This document shows positions 1 through 9,655 of a stretch of 64,000 nucleotides of DNA, in pieces. The translations under genes were made by a program, and so were the position numbers. Positions within the stretch are counted from its first letter, which is position 1; each line of letters starts with the position of its first letter. This DNA comes from Charina bottae (lineage: Eukaryota; Chordata; Lepidosauria; Squamata; Charinaidae), in NCBI GenBank assembly GCA_023362775.1, contig JALMGJ010000020.1, positions 3,224,001 through 3,288,000 on the forward strand. The letters run 5' to 3'. The notes under the pieces are model-generated. The model was not told the origin of the DNA, searched no databases, and saw only the letters and a list, made by a program, of their open reading frames with translations.

Positions 1-218
1 AACTGCCAAAGTGGTTGGTAAGGGCCAGAGATAGAAACAGAAATGTGATGTAAAATAACAGACCTAGAGAAAAGGTTGCACTCCAGCTTGGAAGACTGAA
101 TTCCACATGCAAACAAGAGGATAAAGAAGTAACTGTGGATGGAGAATCTCAGTACCTTCCAAGCAAAGAAAGCTCCTTCTTTAACAAACTGATAATTCAA
201 CTCCAAGTCTCTCTAGAG

Positions 219-489
219 CAGAGCTTTCCAAACTGTGTGTCACAACACAAAAGTGTGTCGCCACACACAGTCTGGTGTGTCGCCACACAACCCGGAAGCG
301 CTGATCATCATCAGCGCTTCTGGGTTTTCCCGTGGCGACACACCAACGGCGGCGCGCAAAAACTTGAAAGCGGCAGCAGCGCTTCCGGGTTTTTGCACGC
401 TGCCGCAACGGCGGCACTTCTGGGTTTTCCCGTGGCGACACACCAACGGCGGTTGGTGTGTCACCACGGGAAAACTTTGGAAAGCCCTG
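219..489. mobile_element. hAT MITE family 1, copy 1
   Basis: A non-autonomous DNA transposon. Its ends are inverted repeats (CAGAGCTTTCCAAA at the left, TTTGGAAAGCCCTG at the right), flanked by a perfect 8-bp duplication CTCTAGAG at 211-218 and 490-497. Subterminal GTGTGTCGC-type repeats occur in both orientations, as is common for hAT transposase binding sites. The interior holds copies of a CCGGAAGCGCTGAT-like hairpin. There is no transposase. The TSD has TA at its centre, the pattern described for Buster-type hAT elements. Confidence 0.9.
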
Positions 490-635
490 CTCTAGAGAGT
501 TGGAAGGCACCCTGGACAGACCCGTGATGGTGATTTTTATATAATTTTTATTTACAGGCAAGGAGATTTCTATAGTTATTCTTCTGTACCCAGCTTCTTC
601 AGAGGAGCTCATTAAATAATTAAAATAAAAGGGGT

Positions 636-866
636 CTAGCCAGTTTGGTGTAGTGGTTACGGCATCAGGCTAGAAACTGGGAGACTGTGAGTTCTAGCCC
701 CGCTTAAGGCACAAAGCCAGCTGGGTGACCTTGGGCCAGTCACTCTCTCAGCCCCCTGGAAGGAGGCAATGGCAAATCACTTCTGAAATCTTGCCAAGAA
801 AACTACAGGGACTAGTCCAAGCAGCTGCCAGGAGTCAAAAACTGACTTGAAGGCACACACACAAAA
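636..866 (+). mobile_element. tRNA-derived SINE (called SINE-T here)
   Basis: Begins with 'agccagtttggtgtagtgg', a tRNA-like head with a degenerate B box (gagttctagccc). It is followed by a conserved body (gctgggtgaccttgggcc) and a tail containing cttgccaagaaaac and ccaggagtc. At least nine copies or fragments occur in the window in both orientations. Family name not assigned. Confidence 0.8.
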
Positions 867-1120
867 GCTGCATCACACTCAGAGAAAAACAGAAATGGTC
901 AAAGTGTTGTGTACTTTGCAGCCTATCCAACTACAATTCCCTAGTGAATGGATAAGGCAAAATCATGGTCAAAGAGGTGGCATAGAGTAGTAATAGAGTC
1001 AAAATTGGGGGGGGGGGCTTGCTGGTGGCATGCAATCAGTTATTGGTTCCCAATCCCTATCTCAAATTATTTTCTTAATTAGAGTTCAGAGACCTACCTA
1101 TTTTGTTAAAAAAAGTGGAA

Positions 1121-1436
1121 AAGGCACAACCTTTCCCCTATCTTCCTTCCTGCTTTGTCTTCTGTTCCTAGGAATATTAAGACCATTTCGCAAGCTCAAC
1201 AGCAGCAGGGTAATCTTAACGATCCTCCTTTAGATGATAAAGGGACTTAGAAATAAACATCTCAAAATAACCATGACCTAGCCCCAGGTGCAAGGTCACA
1301 CAGCCACCCTAGAAACATATTTAGGATTCCCTTACTAACTTTACTCAGACTGAAGAAGCTCCTTGGATAAGGAGTGAAACGTTTCTACTGAGAAAATAGA
1401 AATCCAGTTGACATGATTCAAGCCACAGAGTGGAAA
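1121..1436 (+). mobile_element. Penelope-like element family 2, 3' end fragment
   Basis: Matches the 3' end of the Penelope-like copy at 32749-33775: the end of the GIY-YIG ORF (degenerate), then the terminal-repeat region with the hammerhead-like motif, ending in gacatgattcaagc. It is 5'-truncated and carries more substitutions than the other copies, so it is probably older. Confidence 0.75.
1341..1396 (+). ncRNA. hammerhead-ribozyme-like motif in Penelope terminal repeat
   Basis: CTGAAGA at 1350, then a GCTCCTT/AAGGAGT hairpin, then GAAAC at 1376. Stem I is formed by CTCAG and CTGAG. This copy has GGAGT instead of GGAGC, which weakens one pair of stem II. Established knowledge: hammerheads occur in terminal repeats of Penelope-like elements. 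Activity here is not shown. Confidence 0.5.
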
Positions 1437-1639
1437 AGGGGGAAATTTGTCAAAAGAGATCAAGTCACAATGTTTCTTTCCCATTGATCTGAAGAGATTG
1501 TGCTCAGCAACCAGGCTCCTGTATGCTGTATTGTATGCTTAAAGAAGATTGGCATAATCTTGAAGGAAATTGGCTTAAACCCCCACCGCCAAAAAAGATT
1601 GCTCTAAAGTGGCTACTCTACAGAAAGAAACACTAAATA

Positions 1640-2038
1640 CAGGTAGTCCTCAACTTACAGCCATTTGTTTAGTGACCGTTCAAAGTTATGACAGTGCTGA
1701 AAAAAGTGACTTGTGACTAGTCCTCGCACTTACGACCATTGCAGCGTTCCTGCGGTCACATGATCAAATTTTGGGTGCTTAGCAACCAGCATGTATTTAT
1801 GACAATTGCAGCGTCCCAGGGTCACATGTTCACCATTTGCGACCTTCCCAGCCAGCTTCCGACAAGCAAAATCAATGGGGGAAGCCAGAGTCACTTAACA
1901 ACCACATGATTCGCTTAATGACTGAAGCAAAAAAGGTTGTAAAATTGTGTGCTGTCACATGATACCTCACTTAATGACCACATCGCTTAGCAACCAAAGT
2001 TCTGGTCCCAATTGTGGTCGTAAGTTGAGGAGTACCTG
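1640..2038. mobile_element. pogo/Tigger-like MITE, copy 1
   Basis: Terminal inverted repeats CAGGTAGTCCTCAACTTAC and GTAAGTTGAGGAGTACCTG, flanked by TA dinucleotides (1638-1639 and 2039-2040), as expected for Tc1/mariner-pogo insertions. The interior repeats a gaccattgcagcg...cacatgatc block twice. No transposase ORF. Related copies lie at 36264 and 50507. Confidence 0.8.
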
Positions 2039-2040
2039 TA

Positions 2041-2454
2041 AATCTTTAGAAGATAAATGTGCCTCATTAGTGACAAGCACAGATTCGGATAGCTGCTTGG
2101 AGAGTTGACTGCAGAGATCAAGGAAATGCAGAAGTGGGTCTCAAATGACAGGCATTAAGAATTATTGGGAATTTGGGGTATGCTGCAAAAGTGATGAGAC
2201 CAAGCAGTTGCTAAGGTCCAGAAACAAAAATAAAAAGGCACTATGCTATGCCTATGATGAACTGAAATACACTCTGCAAATACACTAGTGTCAAGCAAGA
2301 TACAGGAACCAAAATTCTGCCTCAGCTGTTAACTCTTATGGAGCTTACAATGAAGTGGTGGATGAATGAAGCTGGAACCATATAACACTGCTTTGCTATT
2401 AGAAGAATCAAAATTCATGGAAACTGATTAATGCCTCTTTATTTGTAGCTGGCT
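2041..2454. other. no recognised feature
   Basis: Moderately AT-rich sequence with stops in all frames. No repeat family or gene is recognised. It ends at the BovB target site. Confidence 0.5.
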
Positions 2455-2464
2455 ATGTGGAAAA

Positions 2465-5400
2465 CCCCTTCATGGATCACTGCCTTGTCGTGGCGAAGGG
2501 GCTTGCGTAACTCAATGAAGTCAGGTCAAGAAGAACAGGTCATGATGGAGAGTTCTGACAAAACGTGGTCCACTGGAGGAGGAAATGGCAAACCACTCCA
2601 GTATCCTTGCCAAGAAAACCCATGGACAGTATCAAAAGGCTAAAAGATATGACGCCGGAAGATGAGCCCCTCAGGTCGGAAGGTGTCCAAAATGCTACTG
2701 GGGAAGAGCGGAGGGCAATTCCGAGTAGCTCCAGAAAGTGTGAAACGGCTGGGCCAAAGCCGAAAGGACGCTCAGTTGTGGATGTGTCTGGAAGTGGAAG
2801 GAAAGTCCGATGCTGTAAAGAACAATATTGCATAGGAACCTGGAATGTAAGAACTATGAATCAAGGTAAGCTGGATGTGGTCAAACATGAGATGACAAGA
2901 TTGAACATCGACATCTTGGGAATCAGCGAACTAAAATGGACAGGAATGGGCGAATTTAATGCAGGAGACCATTATATATACTACTGTGGGCAAGAATCCC
3001 TTAGAAGAAATGGAGTAGCTCTCATAGTCAATAAAAGAGTGGGAAAGGCAGTACTGGGGTACAACCTCAAAAACGACAGAATGCTTTCAGTTCGAATCCA
3101 AGGCAAACCATTCAACATCACAGTGATCCAAGTCTATGCCCCAACCACTGATGCCAAAGAAGCTGAAGTTGACCGGTTCTATGAAGACCTACAACACCTT
3201 CTAGAACTAACACCAAAAAAAGATGTCCTTTTCATCATAGGGGACTGGAATGCTAAGGTAGGAAGTCAAAAAATAACCGGAATAACAGGCAAGTTCGGCC
3301 TCGGAGTACAAAATGAAGCAGGGCAAAGGCTAATAGAGTTTTGTCAAGAGAACACGCTGGTCATAGCAAACACTCTTTTCCAACAACACAAGAGACGACT
3401 CTACACATGGACATCACCAGATGGTCAATACCGAAATCAGATTGATTATATACTTTGCAGCCAAAGATGGAGAAGCTCTATACAATCAGCAAAAACAAGA
3501 CCTGGAGCTGACTGTGGCTCAGATCATGAGCTTCTTATTGCAAAATTTAGGCTTAAATTGAAGAACGTAGAGAAAACCACTAGACCAATCAGGTATGACC
3601 TAAATCATATCCCTTATGAATATACAGTGGAGGTGAGGAATAGATTTAAAGGATTAGATCTGGTAGACAGAGTGCCTGAAGAACTATGGATGGAGGTTCG
3701 TAACATTGTACAGGAGGCAGCAGCTAAAACCATCCCAAAGAAAAAGAAATGCAAGAAAGCAAAGTGGCTGACTGATGAGGCTTTACAAATAGCTGAGGAA
3801 AGAAGGGAAGCAAAAGGCAAGGGAGAAAGGGAAAGATATAAACAACTGAATGCAGAATTCCAGAGAATAGCAAGGAGAGATAAGAAGGCCTTCTTAAATG
3901 AACAATGCAAAGAAATTGAGGAAAACAATAGAATGGGGAAGACTAGAGATCTCTTCAAGAAAATCGGAGATATCAAGGGAACGTTTTGTGCAAAGATGGG
4001 CATGATAAAGGACAAAAAAGGCAGGGACCTAACAGAAGCAGAAGAGATTAAGAAGAGGTGGCAAGAATACACAGAAGAACTATACAAGAAAGATCTTAAT
4101 ATCCCTGATAAATATGATGGTGTGGTCACTGACCTTGAGCCGGACATCCTAGAGAGTGAAGTCAAGTGGGCCTTAGGAAGCATTACTAACAACAAAGCTA
4201 GCGGAGAAGACAGTATCCCAGCTGAGCTATTTAAAATCCTAAAAGATGATGCTGTTAAAGTGCTGCACTCAATATGCCAACAAATTTGGAAAACTCAACA
4301 GTGGCCACAGGATTGGAAAAGGTCAGTTTACGTTCCAATTCCAAAGAAAGGCAATGCCAAAGAATGTTCAAACTACCGTACAATTGCGCTCATTTCACAT
4401 GCCAGCAAGGTTATGCTCAAAATCCTACAAGCTAGGCTTCAGCAGCATGTGAACCGAGAACTACCAGAAGTGCAAGCTGGGTTTCGAAGAGGCAGAGGAA
4501 CTAGAGATCAGATTGCCAACATTCGCTGGATCATGGAAAAAGCAAGAGAGTTCCAGAAAAACATCTACTTCTGCTTCATTGACTACGCTAAAGCCTTTGA
4601 TTGTGTGGATCACAACAAACTGTGGCAAATTCTTAAAGAGATGGGAGTACCAGACCACCTTACCTGTCTCCTGAGAAACCTGTATGTGGGTCAAGAAGCA
4701 ACAGTTAGAACCGGACATGGAACAACCGACTGGTTCAAAATTGGGAAAGGAGTACGACAAGGCTGTATATTATCACCCTGCTTATTTAACTTATATGCAG
4801 AGTACATCATGAGAAATGCCGGGCTGGATGAATCACAAGCCGGAGTTAAGATTGCCGGGAAAAATATCAACAACCTCAGATATGCAGACGATACCACCCT
4901 AATGGCAGAAAGTGAAGAGGAACTAAAGAGCCTCTTGATGAGGGTGAAAGAGGAGAGTGCAAAAGCTGGCTTGAAACTCAACATTAAAAAAACCCAGATC
5001 ATGGCATCTGGTCCCATCACTTCCTGGCAAATAGAAGGGGAAGAAATGGAAGCAGTGACAGATTTTATTTTCTTGGGCTCCAAGATCACCGCAGACGGTG
5101 ACTGCAGCCATGAAATTAAAAGACGCTTGCTCCTTGGAAGGAAAGCTATGGCAAACCTAGACAGCATATTAAAAAGCAGAGACATCACCTTGCCGACAAA
5201 GGTCCGTATAGTTAAAGCTATGGTTTTTCCAGTAGCAATGTATGGCTGTGAGAGTTGGACCATAAGGAAGGCTGAGCGCCGAAGAATTGATGCTTTCGAG
5301 CTGTGGTGCTGGAGAAGACTCTTGAGAGTCCCTTGGACTGCAAGGAGGTCAAACCAGTCAATCCTAAAGGAAATCAACCCTGACTGCTCATTGGAAGGAC

Positions 5401-5672
5401 AGATGCTGAAGCTGAAGCTCAAATACTTTGGCCACCTAATGAGAAGAGAGGACTCACTGGAAAAGACCCTGATGCTGGGAAAGACTGAGGGCAAAAGGAG
5501 AAGGGGACGGCAGAGGATGAGATGGTTAGATAGCATCACCGATGTAATGAACATGAATTTGAGTAAACTCCGAGAGACAGTGGAGGACAGGAAGGCCTGG
5601 CGTGCTATGGTCCATGAGGTCACGAAGAGTCGGACACGACTGAACGACTGAACAACAACAACAACAACAACA
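2465..5672 (+). mobile_element. BovB LINE (RTE clade), apparently full length
   Basis: A 3.2-kb element bounded by a perfect 10-bp target duplication ATGTGGAAAA (2455-2464 and 5673-5682). It starts with CCCCTTCATGGATCACTGCC and ends in the BovB-typical tail agtcggacacgactgaacg followed by an (AAC)n tract. The length agrees with full-length BovB elements. A single long ORF fills most of it. The perfect TSD and undamaged ORF suggest a recent insertion. BovB is known for horizontal transfer between squamates and other animals, including ruminants. Confidence 0.95.
2565..5651 (+). CDS. BovB endonuclease-reverse transcriptase polyprotein
   Basis: Retrotransposition enzyme of an RTE-clade LINE: it nicks genomic DNA and primes reverse transcription there. 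The 1028-residue frame has no stop. An apurinic-type endonuclease spans roughly residues 88-330: WNVRT near 93, SELKW near 121 (catalytic E), GDWNAKVG near 226, and SDHELL near 319. The reverse transcriptase spans roughly 540-830: SNYRTIAL near 602, FIDYAKAFD near 671, VRQGCILSP near 730, and YADD near 773. A C-terminal part follows with WCWRRLLRVPW-type residues and a basic RTE tail. The first ATG listed may not be the natural start; MTPEDEPL at residue 29 is an alternative. No ORF1 is seen. All key residues I can check are present, so this copy could be active, which is inference. Confidence 0.93.
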   Translation: MVHWRRKWQTTPVSLPRKPMDSIKRLKDMTPEDEPLRSEGVQNATGEERRAIPSSSRKCETAGPKPKGRSVVDVSGSGRKVRCCKEQYCIGTWNVRTMNQGKLDVVKHEMTRLNIDILGISELKWTGMGEFNAGDHYIYYCGQESLRRNGVALIVNKRVGKAVLGYNLKNDRMLSVRIQGKPFNITVIQVYAPTTDAKEAEVDRFYEDLQHLLELTPKKDVLFIIGDWNAKVGSQKITGITGKFGLGVQNEAGQRLIEFCQENTLVIANTLFQQHKRRLYTWTSPDGQYRNQIDYILCSQRWRSSIQSAKTRPGADCGSDHELLIAKFRLKLKNVEKTTRPIRYDLNHIPYEYTVEVRNRFKGLDLVDRVPEELWMEVRNIVQEAAAKTIPKKKKCKKAKWLTDEALQIAEERREAKGKGERERYKQLNAEFQRIARRDKKAFLNEQCKEIEENNRMGKTRDLFKKIGDIKGTFCAKMGMIKDKKGRDLTEAEEIKKRWQEYTEELYKKDLNIPDKYDGVVTDLEPDILESEVKWALGSITNNKASGEDSIPAELFKILKDDAVKVLHSICQQIWKTQQWPQDWKRSVYVPIPKKGNAKECSNYRTIALISHASKVMLKILQARLQQHVNRELPEVQAGFRRGRGTRDQIANIRWIMEKAREFQKNIYFCFIDYAKAFDCVDHNKLWQILKEMGVPDHLTCLLRNLYVGQEATVRTGHGTTDWFKIGKGVRQGCILSPCLFNLYAEYIMRNAGLDESQAGVKIAGKNINNLRYADDTTLMAESEEELKSLLMRVKEESAKAGLKLNIKKTQIMASGPITSWQIEGEEMEAVTDFIFLGSKITADGDCSHEIKRRLLLGRKAMANLDSILKSRDITLPTKVRIVKAMVFPVAMYGCESWTIRKAERRRIDAFELWCWRRLLRVPWTARRSNQSILKEINPDCSLEGQMLKLKLKYFGHLMRREDSLEKTLMLGKTEGKRRRGRQRMRWLDSITDVMNMNLSKLRETVEDRKAWRAMVHEVTKSRTRLND

Positions 5673-5865
5673 ATGTGGAAAAATCTTTCAGTACCATTAT
5701 TTCTCCTGCTCTTCTGTTTTAAGAGTAAGGTTTTAGGTGGCTACCCATAAGCAAGTATCTTCCATTCAAGGCACATGAAAAGAAAGTGTTGTTGTCCAGG
5801 ATAAGCTGATTATGGATTTATTTATTTACAGCATTAAAAAAACCTATATTGTACTTAAATGGTAT

Positions 5866-6905
5866 TTACCTGGGAACCAAAGGATAACACTACCATACAT
5901 CAAAAACATCTCAGAAACAACCAATACACCAGAGTTTTCCAAACTTTTCATGTTGGTGACACACTTTTTAGACATGCATCATTTCGTGACACACTCACAG
6001 CAGGGCATCATTTCGCAACACACTCTTACAGCAGGGCACAAGGCAGGCAATAGGACCTGCACGGAATCACAGCAGGTTTGGAGGCAGCCAGGCACAAGGC
6101 AGGCACTAGGACCTGCGTGGAATCCTGGCAGGCTCGGAGGCAGCAGCAGCTGTGACACACCCAGACACTGCAGCTGACACAACGTGTCCCGACACACAGT
6201 TTGGAAAGCTCTGCAATAGACTATTACAACCACACGACATTACTGTAGCACACAAACCAACTAAAGCCCTCCAAAACATGTTAAGTAAACCAAAAGATGC
6301 AGTAGCCCAAGAAGAAAAATCAGGAGTCATCTACAACATGCAGAGTAAGGACTGTAACAGCCACTATGTAGGACAGACAGGCAGAAGACTAGCAGAGCGC
6401 ATCCGTGAACACCAACTAGCAGTCAGAAGACAAGATGAAAACTCATTAATCTCATGACACATGGACAGACTCAACCATAGTTTCAACTGGGAAACTGTGA
6501 GCATCTTAAACCAAGCTAAATCCAAAAAATGCTAGGGAATTCCTGGAAGCTTGGCATTCAGACAAATCAGCCATCAATAGACACATAGAGATAAACCATA
6601 TTTACACCCCATTCAAAAGAGACAATAAAAAAACTAAGAAGGAAACAAAAATATCAGAACATCCTCTCCAGCAGCCAACACCCAGGTAAGCAAGGATTAA
6701 CACCAAGCAAACAAGCAGAAAACAATACTCTAATCAAGAAACTACCAAGGAGAAAACCACACCCCACCATCACTGGCAGGGCAAGTTATCATATGTAAAC
6801 AGGGAGCAAAGCCCACATTTGCACGGATGATATTACCTAGTTGGGTAATGAGACATCTGCAAGCAAACAACCAAGCTCAGAGAGCATGAAGGACTCCACA
6901 ATTGG
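5866..6905 (+). mobile_element. Penelope-like element family 1, copy A (broken)
   Basis: A 3' segment of a Penelope-like retroelement. The + strand codes for RITLPYIKNISETTN, then after the nested hAT element for a GIY-YIG domain (VIYNM...HYVGQTGRR), with a stop at 6456-6458 and a frameshift near 6525. The 3' flank (atgatattacctagttggg...atgagacatctgc) corresponds to the hammerhead-like terminal part of copies B, C and D but is decayed. It is split by the hAT MITE at 5930-6213. Confidence 0.85.
5930..6213. mobile_element. hAT MITE family 1, copy 2 (nested in Penelope copy A)
   Basis: Ends CAGAGTTTTCC and GGAAAGCTCTG, with an 8-bp duplication CAATACAC/CAATAGAC (one mismatch; 5922-5929 and 6214-6221). 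Removing it restores continuity of the Penelope reading frame across ISETTN and LLQPH. The interior has about two units of the ~56-bp repeat that is expanded at 23.7 kb. Confidence 0.9.
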
Positions 6906-7126
6906 TGTTCTGTTGTTTTCTCTTCTGGGTCTGTCTTGTTATAGAATATTATTTGGAACCTGTGTGGCCTATTTTAATTTAATTGGGTATGTACTGCTGT
7001 TTTTAAAAAGTTTAATTTAAATTCCTTTATTGTTTCTTTCTCTTCGCTAAAGCTGAACAAATACAATTGTATCAGGCAGCTTAGTTTATTGGGAGTCTTT
7101 GGTGCTCTCGGAGCCTTGTTGTTTTC

Positions 7127-7182
7127 ATGCAGACGTTTCATTGCCAGGCTAGGCAACATCTTCAGTGTGAAAAGGGAGTGGA
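7127..7182 (-). ncRNA. hammerhead-like motif, Penelope family 1 copy B
   Basis: Read on the - strand: CTGAAGA, hairpin GTTGCC...GGCAAT, GAAACGTC. Stem I pairs TTTTCA with TGAAAA plus an inner CA/TG pair, with a small bulge between. The GTC before the predicted cleavage point is the canonical triplet. Stem III would be only AC/GT, as in the minimal hammerheads reported for Penelope-like elements. One extra base sits between the core and stem II. Confidence 0.55.
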
Positions 7183-8097
7183 ACTTGCTGTCTGTTTATA
7201 TACCCTGGCTTGTCCTGCCTGTGTTGGTGGGGGTCTTGTACTCTCCTTGGTAGTTCCTTGATTGGGCTGTTGTGTGCTGTTTGGGTGATTGACTGAGTTA
7301 ATAGTTCTTTGATTAAGGTCTATTGTGTTGTTTGATTGCTCCTCTGCTGCTAATCTTGCTGTTAATCTATGCATATCTTGTTGTTGATTGCTGGCCCAGG
7401 GGTGTTCTGGTCTTCTGGCTATTCTATTGTCTCTTATGAATGGTATGTAAATGTTGTTAACCTCTATGTGTCTGTTGATGGCTGCTTTGTCTGAATGCCA
7501 AGCTTCTAGGAATTCTCTAGCATTTTTGGATTTGGCCTGGTCTAATATGCTCACAGTTTCCCAGTTGAAAGTATGGTTAAGTCTGTCCATGTGTTGTGAG
7601 ATTAAGGAGTTTTCATCGTGTCTTCTGACTGCTAGTTGGTGTTCGTGGATGCGTTCTGCTAGTCTTCTGCCAGTCTGTCCTACATAGTGGCTGTTACAGT
7701 CCTTACACTGTATGTTGTAGATAACTCCTGTTTTTTCTTCTTGGGCTACTGGGTCTTTTGGTTTACTTACAATGTTCTGAAGGGTTTTGGTTGGTTTGTG
7801 TGCTACAGTGATGCCGTGTGGATGTAACAGTCTATTAGTAGTTTCTGAGATGTTTCTGATGTATGGCAGTGTAATCCTTTTCATAGCTTCTGTTGGTTTT
7901 GCTGTGGTGGGTTGAGAGGTCAGGCACTTTTTGATAAAGTTGTGTGGATATCCATTTTGCTGGAAGATGCTATATAAGTGGTCTGTTTCCTTTTTCTGGT
8001 GTTCTGGGTTGCTGCAGTGTGTTTGTGCTCGTCTGAATAGTGTTCTTACACAGCTCCTCTTGTGTGAGGTTGGGTTATTGCTTTGATAGTGGAGCAC
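7162..8097 (-). CDS. Penelope-like GIY-YIG endonuclease segment (5'-truncated ORF)
   Basis: C-terminal part of a Penelope-like polyprotein, which normally joins a reverse transcriptase to a GIY-YIG nuclease. The 311-residue frame starts in the RT-distal linker (HYQSNNPTSHKRSCVRTLF). GVIYNIQCKDC lies near residues 124-134 and HYVGQTGRRLAERIHEH near 137-154, the two halves of the GIY-YIG signature; an NWETVSIL motif lies further on. A Q/N/T-rich tail ends at FSH. The RT is missing, so the piece cannot act alone. Unlike copies A and C, no stop interrupts this stretch. The listed ATG is simply the first Met in the frame. Confidence 0.82.
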   Translation of the reverse strand: MLHYQSNNPTSHKRSCVRTLFRRAQTHCSNPEHQKKETDHLYSIFQQNGYPHNFIKKCLTSQPTTAKPTEAMKRITLPYIRNISETTNRLLHPHGITVAHKPTKTLQNIVSKPKDPVAQEEKTGVIYNIQCKDCNSHYVGQTGRRLAERIHEHQLAVRRHDENSLISQHMDRLNHTFNWETVSILDQAKSKNAREFLEAWHSDKAAINRHIEVNNIYIPFIRDNRIARRPEHPWASNQQQDMHRLTARLAAEEQSNNTIDLNQRTINSVNHPNSTQQPNQGTTKESTRPPPTQAGQARVYKQTASSTPFSH

Positions 8098-8208
8098 TTG
8101 GTTAGTGTGGGTAGATTTCCGGTAGACTTGTGTTTCTAGCTTAGTTTATGTATTAGGCATTTGGTGATGTGTGGTGGATGGAAGGTGGAGGCATAGCAGT
8201 CTACTGGT

Positions 8209-8660
8209 TTGCTATATAAGGGAATTATTATATTTCATAATTTAGTTTCACAGTCATGTCCAGAAAATACATTTGGTGTGTGGATTGGTTTAAGATCAAG
8301 TTGGTGGGATGAAAACAAGTTAAGTCCTGATGGAACTTTGGAAGATCTTGTGTCCATGGGGCCAGATGCTAAATATGTTATCAATAAATCTTGGGTAGAG
8401 AAGTGGTTTTGAGTAACAAGAATGGAAGAATCATTGTTCTAAGCCAGCCAAAAAGATGTGAGGCTCTACAGATGCCTATGGCTGCGCCATTGGTGTAAAG
8501 ATGTTTATTCCCCAAACTGAAGCAGTTGTGAAGAAATCACTGTGGCAGAGCTTGTTGGCCTGATATGTTCTAGAGATGATATTCCTGATGCTTTTGATCC
8601 AACTTTGTGGAGAATGTTAAAACTGAGGTAATACATTCAGAAAATAAATAACTTGTTCTT
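8209..8660 (+). pseudogene. unidentified processed-pseudogene-like block
   Basis: A 67-codon frame (ending ...DLVSMGPDAKYVINKSWVEKWF) is followed by further coding-looking text in shifted frames (for example AELVGLICSRDDIPDAFDPTLW) and by AATAAA-type signals near 8645. The composition differs from the AT-rich flank. I do not recognise the parent protein and see no splice sites. It could instead be part of an unrecognised retroelement. Confidence 0.3.
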
Positions 8661-8669
8661 TGTTTCCTG

Positions 8670-9180
8670 AGAAATAAAAATGTTAACCATAGAATGAACA
8701 AGGGGATATCAAAACCATAACAGTTTTTATGAAAAGTTAATTTTATCTACGTTTACAGCTCCTTAATTTCTTTTGCAGGACAAAGAAGCAATAAATAACC
8801 GTGGGTACATCTTAACTCTATTTTCTACTTAAAATCTTTTTCCTATTTATATTATCCTTCCCAGCCAAGGAAAAACTTGCTTATTGGCTGTCATTAAAGG
8901 AGTAGCTTAGCTATTGGAAAATGACTGTGAAAAGCAAATGGACATTTTATTGAGTTTTATGTAGATTGTTCTTCCCACAAATTCAGAGAAGCTTTATACT
9001 ACTGTTTAGAAAGACATTCAGGGTAACTTTAACAAAATGCCCTTAGGGCATACTAGGTCATCAATTGGGAAAAGAAAAGTACTCAGAATTTATCATTTTT
9101 AAGCTATATGTTATATATTGTATTTGTTATCACCTTATTAATTTAGATTACATTGCCCTGAAGCTGATACTTAAACTTTT
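8670..9180. other. no recognised feature
   Basis: AT-rich, no coding signal. It contains the first copy (9056-9084) of a 29-bp direct repeat whose second copy is at 10175-10203. Confidence 0.5.
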
Positions 9181-9182
9181 AT

Positions 9183-9260
9183 TGTTTTGTTTTGTTTTGT
9201 TTTGTTTTGTTTTGTTTTGTTTTGTTTTGTTTTGTTTTGTTTTGTTTTGTTTTGTTTTGT
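9183..9260 (+). repeat. (TTTTG)n microsatellite
   Basis: About 15 uninterrupted pentanucleotide units. Confidence 0.97.
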
Positions 9261-9334
9261 TGTTTTCTTTTCTTTTGGGCAAAATTGAGAAAAAAGGAAA
9301 TAATTTTAAAATCCCATAGGACTAATAAATAATA

Positions 9335-9655
9335 GGAAGGGGCATGATGGCTCAGTGGTTAAGATGCCAGGCTTGTTGATCGGAAGGTCAGCGGTTCGAG
9401 ACCCTAGCCCCGCGTGACGGAGTGAGCTCCCGCACTTGACCCAGCTCTTGCCAACCTAGCAATTCGAAAGCATGCAAATGCAAGTAGATGAATAGGTACC
9501 ACTTTGGTGGGATGGTAACAGCGTTCCGCACGCATCATGCCGGCCACATGACCACAGAAACGTCTTCGGACAGCGCTGGCTCTTCGGCTAAGAAATGATG
9601 AGCACTGCCCCCTAGAGTCGGACACGACTGTGCAGGGGAAAACCTTCACCTTTAC
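9335..9655 (+). mobile_element. Sauria SINE, copy 1
   Basis: tRNA-derived head (ggctcagtggttaagatgcc; B box ggttcgagacc), the conserved body caattcgaaagcatgcaaat and ggtaccactttggtggg, and the BovB-like tail agagtcggacacgac. A 13-bp target duplication, ctaataaataata, flanks it (9322-9334 and 9656-9668). The match to the squamate Sauria SINE is clear. Confidence 0.93.

Larger units (their letters stand above)
7091..8142 (-). mobile_element. Penelope-like element family 1, copy B
   Basis: 5'-truncated Penelope-like copy on the - strand. It contains the GIY-YIG ORF described separately and, past its stop, the terminal region with a hammerhead-like motif at 7129-7175. Its right edge (near 8142) is where homology to copy C stops. 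Confidence 0.88.

Noticed and set aside
4691..5623. 310-codon ORF on the - strand inside BovB
   Set aside because: A shadow of the BovB RT frame; no independent motif.
9404..9649. tRNA genes in the Sauria SINE heads and SINE-T heads
   Set aside because: Box A/B remnants are present but no complete cloverleaf with acceptor stem; they are SINE heads.
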